This document shows, piece after piece, positions 34,148-43,585 of a stretch of DNA of 64,000 nt. The notes under the pieces are model-generated. The model ran no database searches and had not been told where the DNA came from. It saw only the letters and a program-made list of their open reading frames with translations. Location: positions 1 to 64,000 of the forward strand of contig CAYNTK010000002.1 in NCBI GenBank assembly GCA_964400285.1, given 5' to 3'. The translations under genes were made by a program, and so were the position numbers. The DNA is from FEN-1279 sp964400285. GTDB taxonomy: Bacteria > Bacteroidota > Ignavibacteria > Tepidaquicellales > Tepidaquicellaceae. Position 1 is the stretch's first letter. Each line of letters opens with the position of its first letter.

Positions 34148-35851
34148 ATGAAGAAAAAATTATTAATCAGAGACTTAACTTTAAGAGATGGTCAGCAGTC
34201 ACAGTTTGCGACCCGTATGACACAAAAGCAAATAGACAGAGTCCTGCCATTTTACAAAGATGCAAACTTTTACGCAGCGGAAGTTTGGGGTGGTGCAGTC
34301 CCGGACTCGATTATGCGTTATCTAAACGAAGACCCATGGGATAGACTAAAAAAAATAAAAAAAGGATTTAGTAACAAAACTAAATTAACTGCACTTTCCA
34401 GAGGCAGGAATTTATTTGGTTATAATCCATATCCCGATAGTGTAATAGAGGGATTCAACCGTCTTGCGATAAAAAGCGGTATTGACATAATGAGAATATT
34501 CGATGCTTTAAACGACCTCGACAATATGAAATCAACGATTGATTTTGTTAAAGCGAATGGAGGACTTACAGATTGTGCAGTATGTTATACAGTTGACCCG
34601 CATTTTTCGTTTTATGAAAAGTTTAGTGGATTTATTTCGGGTAAAAAACTACCGGGTAAAATTTTTACAGAAGATTATTTCGTAGAAAAAGCAAAGAAGC
34701 TTCAAAAAATGGGTGCCGATATTATTTCTATAAAAGATATGGCTGGTCTCATCCCTGCAGATGTTGCCGCAAACTTGATTAAGAGATTGAAGAAAGAAAT
34801 TAAAGTTCCTGTCGATTTACATACTCATTGCACCCCCGGATATGGTTTGGCATGTCTTTTAAATGCAATCGTTAACGGAGTTGATATCGTAGATACAGTA
34901 ATTTGGAATTTTGCGGGAGGTCCCGCAGCTCCTGCTTTTGAGCTTGTTCAGATTTTCTGTGATTTGATGAAAATTGACACCGGTGTTAATCTCGATGCAG
35001 TATCAAAAATTAATAAAGAGCTTTTAGAAATCAGAAAAGAACTATCTCAATTCGATGAGATAAAAATATTTCCAAAAGAATTCGATATTGCAAATTATAC
35101 TTTAGAGCCGAAAGTCGAAAAACTATTTAATGATGCAATAAAAGCATCGAAGAAAGATAAATTCGATGAAGTTCTTTTCAATTGTCAGGAGATAGAAAAA
35201 TATTACAATTTTCCACCACCCGACGAAAATGTAAAGAATGCACAAATCCCAGGTGGAATGTACACGAATATGCTTGCACAATTAAAACAAGCAAAACTTG
35301 AAAACTTACTCGATAGAGTATTAAGAACAGTTCCAGTTGTTAGACTCGATGCAGGTTTGCCTCCACTTGTAACTCCGACATCGCAAATTGTCGGGGTTCA
35401 GGCAGTTTATTCGGTAATTTCGGAAAACAAGGGGAAACCATTTTACAGCAATACCTCTGCCCAATTCGTTAACTTAGTGAAAGGTGTTTATGGAAAAACT
35501 CCATTTCCTGTTGACCCTTCATTCAGGCAAAAAATAGCAGGGACAAGAGTAGAGCAACCGTATGATGTTTCAAAATACGAGAAACCCGAAAATCCCGAAT
35601 TACCCGAATTTGAAAACGTTAAACTTGCAATAAATGAGAAAGAAGAATTGCTTTTGGATTTATTTCCTGCTGTAGCAAGCGGATTTTTGAAAAGGAAAAG
35701 AGAAATAGAATATAGAAAAATGCTCGCGGAAATCGAAGCATTAAAAGAACTTGAGATTAAAAAAATTCACGAAGAAGCAAAAAAATATAATAAACTTACA
35801 GAAGACGAAAAAAAAGAATTGTTAATAGAAGGGCTTTATAATAACTGGTAA
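34148..35851 (+). CDS. Pyruvate/oxaloacetate carboxyltransferase subunit (transcarboxylase 5S / OadA-like)
   Basis: A 567-residue carboxyltransferase of the HMGL-like TIM-barrel family, acting on pyruvate or oxaloacetate. It opens RDLTLRDGQQS (metal-binding aspartate), with the carbamylated lysine in ISIKDMAGL, the metal histidines in DLHTHCTPG and the PYC_OADA conserved C-terminal domain with VPGGMYTN-like IPGGMYTN. There is no fused biotin domain; the carrier is a separate gene (37772-38212). It is somewhat longer than the 5S subunit of transcarboxylase (about 505). It is the first gene of a four-gene operon with a 12S-like subunit, a small MmdE-like subunit and the biotin carrier. No membrane decarboxylase (OadB/MmdB) or biotin carboxylase is present. 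Confidence 0.88.
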   Translation: MKKKLLIRDLTLRDGQQSQFATRMTQKQIDRVLPFYKDANFYAAEVWGGAVPDSIMRYLNEDPWDRLKKIKKGFSNKTKLTALSRGRNLFGYNPYPDSVIEGFNRLAIKSGIDIMRIFDALNDLDNMKSTIDFVKANGGLTDCAVCYTVDPHFSFYEKFSGFISGKKLPGKIFTEDYFVEKAKKLQKMGADIISIKDMAGLIPADVAANLIKRLKKEIKVPVDLHTHCTPGYGLACLLNAIVNGVDIVDTVIWNFAGGPAAPAFELVQIFCDLMKIDTGVNLDAVSKINKELLEIRKELSQFDEIKIFPKEFDIANYTLEPKVEKLFNDAIKASKKDKFDEVLFNCQEIEKYYNFPPPDENVKNAQIPGGMYTNMLAQLKQAKLENLLDRVLRTVPVVRLDAGLPPLVTPTSQIVGVQAVYSVISENKGKPFYSNTSAQFVNLVKGVYGKTPFPVDPSFRQKIAGTRVEQPYDVSKYEKPENPELPEFENVKLAINEKEELLLDLFPAVASGFLKRKREIEYRKMLAEIEALKELEIKKIHEEAKKYNKLTEDEKKELLIEGLYNNW

Positions 35852-35912
35852 AAAATTTTAATATAAATTATAAATTTCATTTACTAATAAACAAACTAAA
35901 AAAATATTAAAG

Positions 35913-37472
35913 ATGTCAATTCAGGATAAAATAAGAGAGTTAACAGAACTTCGTAACAAAGCAATGATGGGCGGTGGTGAGAAAAGGATAATTGCCCAAC
36001 ACAGGAAAGGGAAATATACTGCAAGAGAAAGAATAGATAAAATTCTCGATGAGGGAAGCTTTGAAGAATTCGATATGTTCGTTTCTCACAGATGTATAGA
36101 TTTTGGATTAAGCGAAGAGCAATATTTATCAGACGGAGTAATTACAGGTTACGGAACAATAGATGGAAGACTTGTCTATATATTCTCTCAGGATTTCACA
36201 GTATTTGGAGGTTCGCTTTCAGAAATGTATGCTGAAAAAATTTGTAAAGTAATGGATATGGCAATGAAAGTAGGAGCACCGATTATAGGAATAAATGACA
36301 GCGGTGGTGCAAGAATACAGGAAGGTGTAAAAAGTCTTGGAGGTTATGCAGATATTTTTAAAAGAAATGTTTTAGCATCGGGTTTAATTCCACAAATATC
36401 TGCAGTATTCGGACCATGTGCAGGAGGAGCGGTTTATTCCCCTGCCCTTACGGATTTCATTATTATGTCAAAAAGCACTGGTTATATGTTTATAACCGGA
36501 CCTAAAGTTGTAAAAACAGTTACAGGTGAAGTAGTAACTGAAGAAGAACTCGGAGGAGCATTTGTCCATAGTTCGAAATCGGGTGTGTGTCATTTTGTTG
36601 CCGATAATGAAGATGAAGGAATTATGGTAATTAGGAAATTATTAAGTTATATGCCTCAAAATAATCTCGAAGACCCGCCTCTATATCCATGCGATGACCC
36701 GATAGATAGAATAGACGATAATTTAAATGAAATTATACCTGATAACCCCAATAAACCTTATGATGTCGTTGATGTAATAGATTCAGTGGTAGATAATGGT
36801 GAATTTCTCGAAGTCCAAAGTAATTATGCACAAAATATTGTAATAGGATTTGCAAAACTCAATGGGATGCCCGTAGGTATAGTTGCAAATCAACCTAACT
36901 ATCTTGCAGGTGTTCTCGATATTAATGCGTCGAGAAAAGCAGCAAGGTTTGTAAGATTTTGCGATGCGTTTAATATTCCAATTATTACATTTGTTGACGT
37001 TCCGGGATACTTACCGGGGACAGCACAGGAATATGGGGGTATTATAATTCACGGAGCAAAGCTATTATATGCATATGCCGAAGCAACAGTCCCTAAAATT
37101 ACAATAATCTTAAGAAAAGCATACGGCGGTGCTTATGACGTAATGGGTTCAAAACATTTACGCGGGGATTTAAACTATGCTTGGCCATCGGCAGAAATCT
37201 CAGTAATGGGACCTAAAGGAGCAATCGAAGTATTGTACTTTAAAGAAATAAAAGAAATTAAAGACCCAAAAGAAAAAGCAAAATTTATTGCTGAAAAAGA
37301 AGCAGAATATAGGGATAAATTTGCAACACCTTATGAAGCCGCAAAGTATGGATATATAGATGATGTTATCGAACCAAGGAATACACGCTTTAGATTAATA
37401 AGAGCATTACAATCAATTATAACTAAAAAGGATGTAAATCCATCTAAAAAACATTCTAATATACCTCTTTAG
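35913..37472 (+). CDS. Acyl-CoA carboxyltransferase subunit (methylmalonyl-CoA, 12S/MmdA/PccB-like)
   Basis: A 519-residue crotonase-fold carboxyltransferase acting on methylmalonyl-CoA or propionyl-CoA. CoA-binding and oxyanion-hole segments are GINDSGGARIQEGVKSL in the N-half and FGPCAGGAVYSPAL, and in the C-half VDVPGYLPGTAQE and RKAYGGAYDVM. Length equals the 12S subunit of Propionibacterium transcarboxylase (about 520). It follows the 5S-like gene after 61 bp and is followed by the small subunit, whose AGGAG sits over its stop codon. A propionyl-CoA carboxylase beta subunit is the main alternative, but the adjacent 5S-like gene favours transcarboxylase. Confidence 0.92.
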   Translation: MSIQDKIRELTELRNKAMMGGGEKRIIAQHRKGKYTARERIDKILDEGSFEEFDMFVSHRCIDFGLSEEQYLSDGVITGYGTIDGRLVYIFSQDFTVFGGSLSEMYAEKICKVMDMAMKVGAPIIGINDSGGARIQEGVKSLGGYADIFKRNVLASGLIPQISAVFGPCAGGAVYSPALTDFIIMSKSTGYMFITGPKVVKTVTGEVVTEEELGGAFVHSSKSGVCHFVADNEDEGIMVIRKLLSYMPQNNLEDPPLYPCDDPIDRIDDNLNEIIPDNPNKPYDVVDVIDSVVDNGEFLEVQSNYAQNIVIGFAKLNGMPVGIVANQPNYLAGVLDINASRKAARFVRFCDAFNIPIITFVDVPGYLPGTAQEYGGIIIHGAKLLYAYAEATVPKITIILRKAYGGAYDVMGSKHLRGDLNYAWPSAEISVMGPKGAIEVLYFKEIKEIKDPKEKAKFIAEKEAEYRDKFATPYEAAKYGYIDDVIEPRNTRFRLIRALQSIITKKDVNPSKKHSNIPL

Positions 37473-37483
37473 GAGATATGATA

Positions 37484-37735
37484 ATGAAATTATTTAAAAA
37501 TGTATTTGCAAAAAAAGAAGTGGAAAAGCAGAAAGTTCAGCAATCCCTTACAAAAGAAAAAACAGAAAGTCGTGATGATATAAGTGCAATAATTGCCGCT
37601 TCGATATATTTATATTTTCAAGATGTTCACGATTATGAAAATTACTGTCTGACAATAAAAAGAATAGATAGATTATATTCACCTTGGAGTTCAAAAATTT
37701 ATGGACTTCGTAAATGGCCTAAACAAAAATTTTAA
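37484..37735 (+). CDS. Small MmdE/OadG-tail-like carboxyltransferase subunit
   Basis: About 83 residues from the ATG at 37484; an ATG at 37478 is only 2 bp from the AGGAG (37471-37475), whereas 37484 has the usual 8-bp gap. The C-terminal half is IIAASIYLYFQD then LTIKRIDR and SPWSSKIYGLRKWP, the conserved tail of OadG/MmdD gamma or delta subunits of sodium-pump decarboxylases. The membrane helix that normally precedes it is missing; the N-terminus is lysine-rich and soluble. Veillonella MmdE is also a short protein matching only that tail, and the tail binds the carboxyltransferase. By analogy this protein would help assemble the 12S-like subunit. It lies between the 12S-like and biotin carrier genes. 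Confidence 0.75.
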   Translation: MKLFKNVFAKKEVEKQKVQQSLTKEKTESRDDISAIIAASIYLYFQDVHDYENYCLTIKRIDRLYSPWSSKIYGLRKWPKQKF

Positions 37736-37771
37736 AAATTCTTTAAGCATATTAAGAAAATTTTATTATAA

Positions 37772-38212
37772 ATGAAAAAATTTAAATTTAATTTAAACGA
37801 CAAACAATACGAAGCAAGTGTAATCAGTTTTGAAGGAAATACAATGAAGATCGATATTAACGGGAATGTGTATGATGTAAAAGTCGAAAGAAAAACAGTG
37901 CAAACAAAAACACCAACATTAGTAAGAACAAAATCCGAACCATCGACAGAATCACACAAAGCTACTGCAAAAACAAGTAGCCCTTCAGAAAAGAAAGGTG
38001 CGGGTGTTATTAAAGCTCCCCTTCCGGGAACAATAATAAAAATACTTGTAAATGTTGGTGATTACGTAAAACCCGGAATGAAACTCCTAACATGGGAAGC
38101 AATGAAAATGGAAAATAACTTAACAGCAGATAGAGAAGGAACAATAAAATCTATTAAAGTAAAAGAAGGTGATACGATTCTCGAAGGAGATGTATTAATA
38201 GAAATAGAATAA
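37772..38212 (+). CDS. Biotin carboxyl carrier protein (1.3S/MmdC-like)
   Basis: A 146-residue carrier. The C-terminal 70 residues form a biotinyl domain with the biotin lysine in EAMKMEN and the flanking KAPLPGTIIKILVNVGDYV and VKEGDTILEGDVLIEIE. The N-terminal 45 residues form a small domain typical of these carriers, linked by a serine/threonine-rich stretch. It moves the carboxyl group between the two carboxyltransferases encoded just upstream. Last gene of the operon; it converges with ktrA 31 bp downstream. Biotin ligase is not in the window. Confidence 0.93.
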   Translation: MKKFKFNLNDKQYEASVISFEGNTMKIDINGNVYDVKVERKTVQTKTPTLVRTKSEPSTESHKATAKTSSPSEKKGAGVIKAPLPGTIIKILVNVGDYVKPGMKLLTWEAMKMENNLTADREGTIKSIKVKEGDTILEGDVLIEIE

Positions 38213-38243
38213 AGAATTAAATACTAATTAACCTAAAATAAAT

Positions 38244-38906
38244 TTAATCAGACTGCATACCATTTCCATTCAGGAATTCATCCGTTTTACCCAATATTAG
38301 CATAACGCTATCAGGCATTAATTTAGTATCGGGCGAAGGATTAACATTTATAGTATCCCTTAATACATCTTTTATACCAATCACCGAATATCCGTATTTT
38401 TTTCTTAAATCAAGCTCCTGTAAACTTTTGCCAACAAAATTTTCAGGAGTAACTATTTCTATAATTCCATATTCCGGAGCAAGCGGGATATGAGCAATAA
38501 GATTGCATTGAGTGAGACTTTCTGCAAGTCTTGCGGCAATATCACGCTCGGGATAAATAACCTCGCTAACACCGAGTGAGTTTAATATTTTTGCATGGTC
38601 TTCATTCCTCACTTTACCGATAATTCTTTTTACTCCAATATCTTTAAGATAAAGGACTAAAAGAGTGCTGATACCTACATCAGTAGCAGTAGCTACTATA
38701 ACAGCATCGACTTTTTCGTCTATAAATTCTTTTAAAGTTCTCTGGTCTAAAGCATCAGCTATTACAGCTTCTGAGACAAAGTCTTTTATGCTTTCGACTT
38801 TTTTTCTATCAATATCGATTGCAAGAACTTGATTTTTCAATTTTGCGAGTGATACCGCAAGATTAAAGCCAAATCTCCCAAGACCGATAACTACAAATTG
38901 TTTCAT
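38244..38906 (-). CDS. Potassium uptake regulatory subunit KtrA (RCK domains)
   Basis: A 220-residue cytosolic protein with one Rossmann RCK_N domain (VIGLGRFGFNLA at 4-15, then acidic D-x-D after strand 2) and one RCK_C domain. It forms an octameric ring that gates the membrane subunit KtrB in response to nucleotides. A single N/C unit means KtrA-type rather than the duplicated TrkA of E. coli. It begins 4 bp after the stop of ktrB on the same strand, so the two are one operon. Confidence 0.92.
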   Translation of the reverse strand: MKQFVVIGLGRFGFNLAVSLAKLKNQVLAIDIDRKKVESIKDFVSEAVIADALDQRTLKEFIDEKVDAVIVATATDVGISTLLVLYLKDIGVKRIIGKVRNEDHAKILNSLGVSEVIYPERDIAARLAESLTQCNLIAHIPLAPEYGIIEIVTPENFVGKSLQELDLRKKYGYSVIGIKDVLRDTINVNPSPDTKLMPDSVMLILGKTDEFLNGNGMQSD

Positions 38907-38910
38907 ATAT

Positions 38911-40266
38911 TTATACTATTAAAATATTTGCATCAGGATATTTGTAAAATTCACTTTTAATACTTCCACCGATAGCATATCCAATAATCAAAGGACCAAC
39001 CCTACCAATTAGCATAGAAGCGGATAAAATCAATTTTCCTATTACAGATAATTCTGGTGTAAATCCAGCAGATATTCCATTATTACCAAGAGCAGAAATT
39101 GCTTCGAATAAAATATGCAGGAACTCCTGATTTTCCGAAATAGACAAAATTAAAACAGAAATAAAAACCCATATAACAGCCATTAACATAATAGAAAAAG
39201 CTCTTGCAAGGTTAATTGGTTTTATAGTTCTTTTGAAAACATTAACATTTTTTTTATCAAAAGCAAATGCAAACAAAGCAAGCATTAAAGATGCAAAAAC
39301 AGTTGTTTTAATTCCCCCACCTGTCCCGCTTGGTGAAGCACCAACAAACATTAGTAGAATCATAGAAAAAAGCGAAGAGTTACTAAGCACTTTCACATCT
39401 ACTGTATTAAACCCTACAGAAGCGGATGAAGAACCTGCCTGAAAAAAAGAAGTAAGCATGATATTGTATTCGTGATTTTTCGGATTAAGACTTTCCGAAA
39501 AAGCAAGAAAGAATGTTCCTCCTACCAATAATAAAATCGAGGTTGTTAAAACAAGTTTTGTATGTGTAGATAAATTGTATCTGTTTTTTTTTCTAACAAG
39601 TGATTTTGAGTAATTAGATAAATCATACAAAACAAAAAATCCAAGACAACCAGCATAAGAAGTAGCAATAATAACTAAATTAACGAAATAGTCATTATGA
39701 AATTGAGCAAGATTATCACTAAATAAAGAAAACCCAGCAGTGCAAAATGCAGATATGCTATGGAACATACCAATTCTAAGAGCTTCGTAAAATCCAAAAT
39801 CTTTAGTCCAATAAATAGTCAAGAGAAATGCAGAAACAGCTTCTATAATAAATGTATATTTAAATACTTTTTTGGTAAATAAAAACAAATCGAGTTTTGA
39901 GGTGCTAATAGATTCTCGAATCATAACTTTATTAAAAAAAGAAAGTCTCCCACCAAGCAAAAATACTGCCAATGCAAAGAAAAGCATATATCCCACATTA
40001 CCAATTTGAATTAAAATCATTATTAAAAATTGACCAAAATAAGAAAAGTATGTAGCAGTATCTACTACAATTAAACCAGTTCCCGATATTGCAGAAGTAG
40101 TAGTAAAAATAGCATCGATTAAAGATAGTTTATTATCACCATCGAGCGAAAAAGGAAGCATAAATAAAATACTACCGATTAAAATAAAGATAAAATAACC
40201 AATCAACAGAGTTTGTGCTGTAGTAAGTTTTTCAAAAATATTTTTCTTTTTATGATGTGAAATCAT
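38911..40266 (-). CDS. Potassium transporter membrane subunit KtrB (TrkH family)
   Basis: A 451-residue membrane protein with the four-fold M1-P-M2 pattern of TrkH/KtrB channels-transporters. Selectivity-filter glycines are seen in TSAISGTGLIVV, SAFCTAGFSLF, GSSSASVGFNTVD and SALGNNGISAG. The ATG at 40266 is preferred to a TTG one codon upstream. The charged N-terminal HHKKKN segment is cytoplasmic. With ktrA directly downstream it makes a Ktr system. It should take up potassium, probably coupled to sodium. Divergent from the secreted-protein island. Confidence 0.94.
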   Translation of the reverse strand: MISHHKKKNIFEKLTTAQTLLIGYFIFILIGSILFMLPFSLDGDNKLSLIDAIFTTTSAISGTGLIVVDTATYFSYFGQFLIMILIQIGNVGYMLFFALAVFLLGGRLSFFNKVMIRESISTSKLDLFLFTKKVFKYTFIIEAVSAFLLTIYWTKDFGFYEALRIGMFHSISAFCTAGFSLFSDNLAQFHNDYFVNLVIIATSYAGCLGFFVLYDLSNYSKSLVRKKNRYNLSTHTKLVLTTSILLLVGGTFFLAFSESLNPKNHEYNIMLTSFFQAGSSSASVGFNTVDVKVLSNSSLFSMILLMFVGASPSGTGGGIKTTVFASLMLALFAFAFDKKNVNVFKRTIKPINLARAFSIMLMAVIWVFISVLILSISENQEFLHILFEAISALGNNGISAGFTPELSVIGKLILSASMLIGRVGPLIIGYAIGGSIKSEFYKYPDANILIV

Positions 40267-40513
40267 CAACGGCTTTTGGGTTTATCAAATAAAATATGAC
40301 TTTAAAATATACAAATTTAATAAAATTTAATCCATATAATTCGATGAAAGTGAAGAATGAATTGATTAAAACAATAAAATATATATCAGGACTAAATTAA
40401 AATTTATTTTCAATGGAAAAATCAAACTCGAAGAATTATATTTAAAAGCATATTTGACTTTAACTTTTATTATTTTATATTGTTTAATATGTAATAAACA
40501 TAATATTAATTTA

Positions 40514-42997
40514 ATGAAAAAATTTTTACTTTTTGTTTTTATTGTTTGTAGCAGTATTTTATCTGCACAATTCTTAAAAAATTATAATACTTCTGTTGTA
40601 ATCCCACCTCCAAATTATTCCCCGACAGGAACTAATAGCATAATATATACAGTCGATGGATTTGATAATTTTCATCTCGGAAATGACTTTGGAGAGCCGT
40701 ATATTGCAGTTAACCCTACCGACCCGAAAAATCAAGTTTGTGCATATAACATAAATAGTTTCTATTATACATTAAATGGTATCGATTGGATAAGAGGCAA
40801 TCCTATATTTTCAGGTTTTTCCGTTGCAGGTGACCCCTGTATGGCATTTGATGGTCTTGGAAATTTATATTATATGCAAATGTATAAAAATCCTGCGGGT
40901 AACGTTATTGGAAATGTAGTTGCAAAATCGACTAATAAAGGTGTAAACTGGGTTTTAGCAGTCAGTGCATTTCAAGCAAGTTCAAATGATAAACCGTGGA
41001 TAGTAGCTGACCAGACAAATGGACCTTATGCAAATTATATTTATGTCGGACAATGGCAACCAGGGAGTGGAATGAAAATCACAAGAAGCACAAACGGTGG
41101 TGTATCTTACACTTCACCTGTATCTGTTTCAGGAAATCAAGGTGCATATTTATCCATTGGACCTAATGGTAATATTCAAGGTGGTTATGTTTATTTTGCT
41201 TGTGTAATAAGTAATAATATTGCAATATATCGTTCGAGTGACGGTGGAGCATCTTTCCCCTCATTAGGATATGCTGTAACTGGTATTGCTGGACCGGGAA
41301 CGCTTTACAATGGAAGATGGACAATGAAAGCTGCAAAAATAAGAACGGATTACTTTCCCAGAATGGCAGCTGATAATAGTTATTCTTCTACGAGAGGAAA
41401 TGTTTATATCACTTATGCCGCAAATCCACCAGGTGCAGATTTAGCAGATATTTATATGGTCAAATCAACTAATTACGGGCTTAATTGGAGTGCACCAATA
41501 AGAGTAAATGATGACGCAACTGCTACTGACCAATGGATGCCAACTATTGCTTGTGATAATAGCACTGGTAAAATATATATTAGCTGGTATGATTCAAGAA
41601 ATGACGCAAACAATGTTATGACCGAAGTCTATGGTGCTGTTTCAACTAATGGTGGTGTATCTTTTAATCAAAATACAAAAATATCAAATGCAAATTTTAA
41701 TCCAAATGTAATGGCAGTTCCTCAAAGTTCGGGTGACGCATATTATATGGGTGATTATATTGGAACAGCAAGCACCATGAATGGAGTAACATCGGTTACT
41801 TCATGGATGGATTGTAGGATAAATCAACAATCGGTTATGATGAGTTTTGTTGGTTACAATCCCGATTTTGCTATGTCAACAAATACTTCGGAAGTATTAA
41901 TGGGTAATAACGATAGCACAACATTAACCGTAAAAGTTCCGAATATAAAAGGTATATTTAATGATAGAATTAAATTTACTTATTCTATAGATACACTTCC
42001 GACAACAGGTTCTATTGCAATATCATTTATTAACGGAAAAGATTCCATAACATCAATTCCAGATTCGATTTATATTAAGGTTAAAACTATTGGTAATATT
42101 ACCCCAGCTAAAAACTATAGATTAAATATTTTTGGTTCTGGAACAAATGGAACACCAATACATAAAAGAGTGATAAATTTATATGTGAATAGTAGTGTTG
42201 TAACCGTAAAAACTAACAGGAATGGAATTTGTAATTTTAAAGTGAATGGTATTACATATAACACTACACAGCAATTTACTTTCCCAAACGGAACTGTTAT
42301 AAACATTCAAGCAATAAGTCCACAAATCACCGGTGGGACTAAATATGTCTTTACAAATTGGTCTGATAATGGAGATACAACACATAATGTAACAATTAAT
42401 GCTCCTATAACCCTAACAGCATTTTACAAACCGCAATATTTACTTTTAATAAATTCCTTAATAGAGAATACATTTGGTGGAAATCAATATTACGATTCCG
42501 CAGTGACATTCACATTTGGTGTTTTATCGAGAACATTTATACAAAGCGGACAAGTATATCAATTTAAAGGTTGGGACGGTTCTGGGAATGGTTCATATAC
42601 AAGTGCAGATAGTTCGGGAATTGATTCGGCAGTAACAATATTTATGCGAAATCCAATAGTAGAAAGTCCCCGCTGGATAACAAATACAGGAATAAAATCA
42701 ATTAGTTCGGAAATTCCATCCGAATATAAATTATTTCAAAATTATCCTAATCCGTTTAATCCTTCCACGATAATAAAATTCCAGATTAAAGATACAAGAT
42801 TTGTCAATTTGAAAATATATGATATGCTTGGGAAAGAAGTAGCAACGTTGGTAAATGAAAAATTACTACCCGGTATTTATGAAATACCATTTTTCATTAA
42901 CCAATTTTCAGGTTATAGTGTGGCGAGCGGAATATATTTCTATAAAATTTCAACTAATGATTTTGTTGAAATAAAAAAAATGGTGTTGCTAAAATAA
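40514..42997 (+). CDS. Secreted Asp-box/InlB-repeat protein with T9SS sorting domain, paralogue 1
   Basis: 827 residues from the ATG at 40514, where a signal peptide begins (MKKFLLFVFIVCSSILSAQ); a longer frame upstream adds 20 unlikely residues. About residues 40-450 contain sialidase-like Asp-box motifs (SSDGGASF, STNYGLNWS, STNGGVSF). A beta-sandwich region follows, then two InlB/list-type repeats (FTNWSDNGDTTHNVT and FKGWDGSGNGSYTS). The type A sorting domain starts at QNYPNPFNP and ends IKKMVLLK. The catalytic arginines of true sialidases cannot be confirmed. Two further paralogues follow on the same strand. A role in binding or degrading extracellular polymers is plausible. Confidence 0.82.
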   Translation: MKKFLLFVFIVCSSILSAQFLKNYNTSVVIPPPNYSPTGTNSIIYTVDGFDNFHLGNDFGEPYIAVNPTDPKNQVCAYNINSFYYTLNGIDWIRGNPIFSGFSVAGDPCMAFDGLGNLYYMQMYKNPAGNVIGNVVAKSTNKGVNWVLAVSAFQASSNDKPWIVADQTNGPYANYIYVGQWQPGSGMKITRSTNGGVSYTSPVSVSGNQGAYLSIGPNGNIQGGYVYFACVISNNIAIYRSSDGGASFPSLGYAVTGIAGPGTLYNGRWTMKAAKIRTDYFPRMAADNSYSSTRGNVYITYAANPPGADLADIYMVKSTNYGLNWSAPIRVNDDATATDQWMPTIACDNSTGKIYISWYDSRNDANNVMTEVYGAVSTNGGVSFNQNTKISNANFNPNVMAVPQSSGDAYYMGDYIGTASTMNGVTSVTSWMDCRINQQSVMMSFVGYNPDFAMSTNTSEVLMGNNDSTTLTVKVPNIKGIFNDRIKFTYSIDTLPTTGSIAISFINGKDSITSIPDSIYIKVKTIGNITPAKNYRLNIFGSGTNGTPIHKRVINLYVNSSVVTVKTNRNGICNFKVNGITYNTTQQFTFPNGTVINIQAISPQITGGTKYVFTNWSDNGDTTHNVTINAPITLTAFYKPQYLLLINSLIENTFGGNQYYDSAVTFTFGVLSRTFIQSGQVYQFKGWDGSGNGSYTSADSSGIDSAVTIFMRNPIVESPRWITNTGIKSISSEIPSEYKLFQNYPNPFNPSTIIKFQIKDTRFVNLKIYDMLGKEVATLVNEKLLPGIYEIPFFINQFSGYSVASGIYFYKISTNDFVEIKKMVLLK

Positions 42998-43051
42998 AAT
43001 TTATTATATGATTTTATTTGAACACTTACATAAAATTAAAATAAAAGTTAA

Positions 43052-43501
43052 ATGAAGAAAATTCATATTGTATGTTATTTTAAAATGATTTCATTTATTC
43101 TTTTCTTACTTTTCATATTTAAGACTAATGTAGAAGCTCAACCTGTTTCTCCACAATTATATTTTTGTGAGAATTATGAAGATGGGATTGAAATCGGAGT
43201 TAGCAGCTCTTTTACTACGGGTAAAATAACAGTAATGTTGGACTTAAGACCTGAAAACAGAATTATCGGAGTGAATAAAGTATTTATAAAGATTACAAAA
43301 GTTGCAGATAAAGATGGTTATTATCCCGATGAAATTTTAATCGATAGAATTCCTTTCGAGGTTGGTCCAGATTGGGATTATATGTATTTTGAAAATAGTG
43401 AGAGAATAAAATTTCAGGAACCTGGCGTTTTCAGAGTTTATTGCGTTGATGAAGGGAATAATAATATAGCGAATGCATTTCTGAAAGTTATTTCTAAATA
43501 G
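43052..43501 (+). CDS. Small secreted protein of unknown function
   Basis: 149 residues with a hydrophobic N-terminus (FILFLLFIFKTNVEAQ) that looks like a signal peptide; an alternative start at the internal Met near 43085 would give a better-sized signal. The mature part is about 115 residues of predicted beta structure with no cysteine pair beyond two scattered ones, and no sorting domain. It lies between the first and second of the three large secreted paralogues. I do not recognise it; an immunoglobulin-like accessory protein is a guess. Confidence 0.6.
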   Translation: MKKIHIVCYFKMISFILFLLFIFKTNVEAQPVSPQLYFCENYEDGIEIGVSSSFTTGKITVMLDLRPENRIIGVNKVFIKITKVADKDGYYPDEILIDRIPFEVGPDWDYMYFENSERIKFQEPGVFRVYCVDEGNNNIANAFLKVISK

Positions 43502-43585
43502 AAATTATTAGAACTGATATATCCTTTTTCAGTAGAAAAAGCCATTATTAAAAGTTATATTGAAATAGAAAAATATCTTTAGCAA

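Noticed and set aside
34030..34344. Plus-strand frame of 104 codons
   Set aside because: It overlaps the carboxyltransferase gene out of frame; the true frame has strong family motifs.
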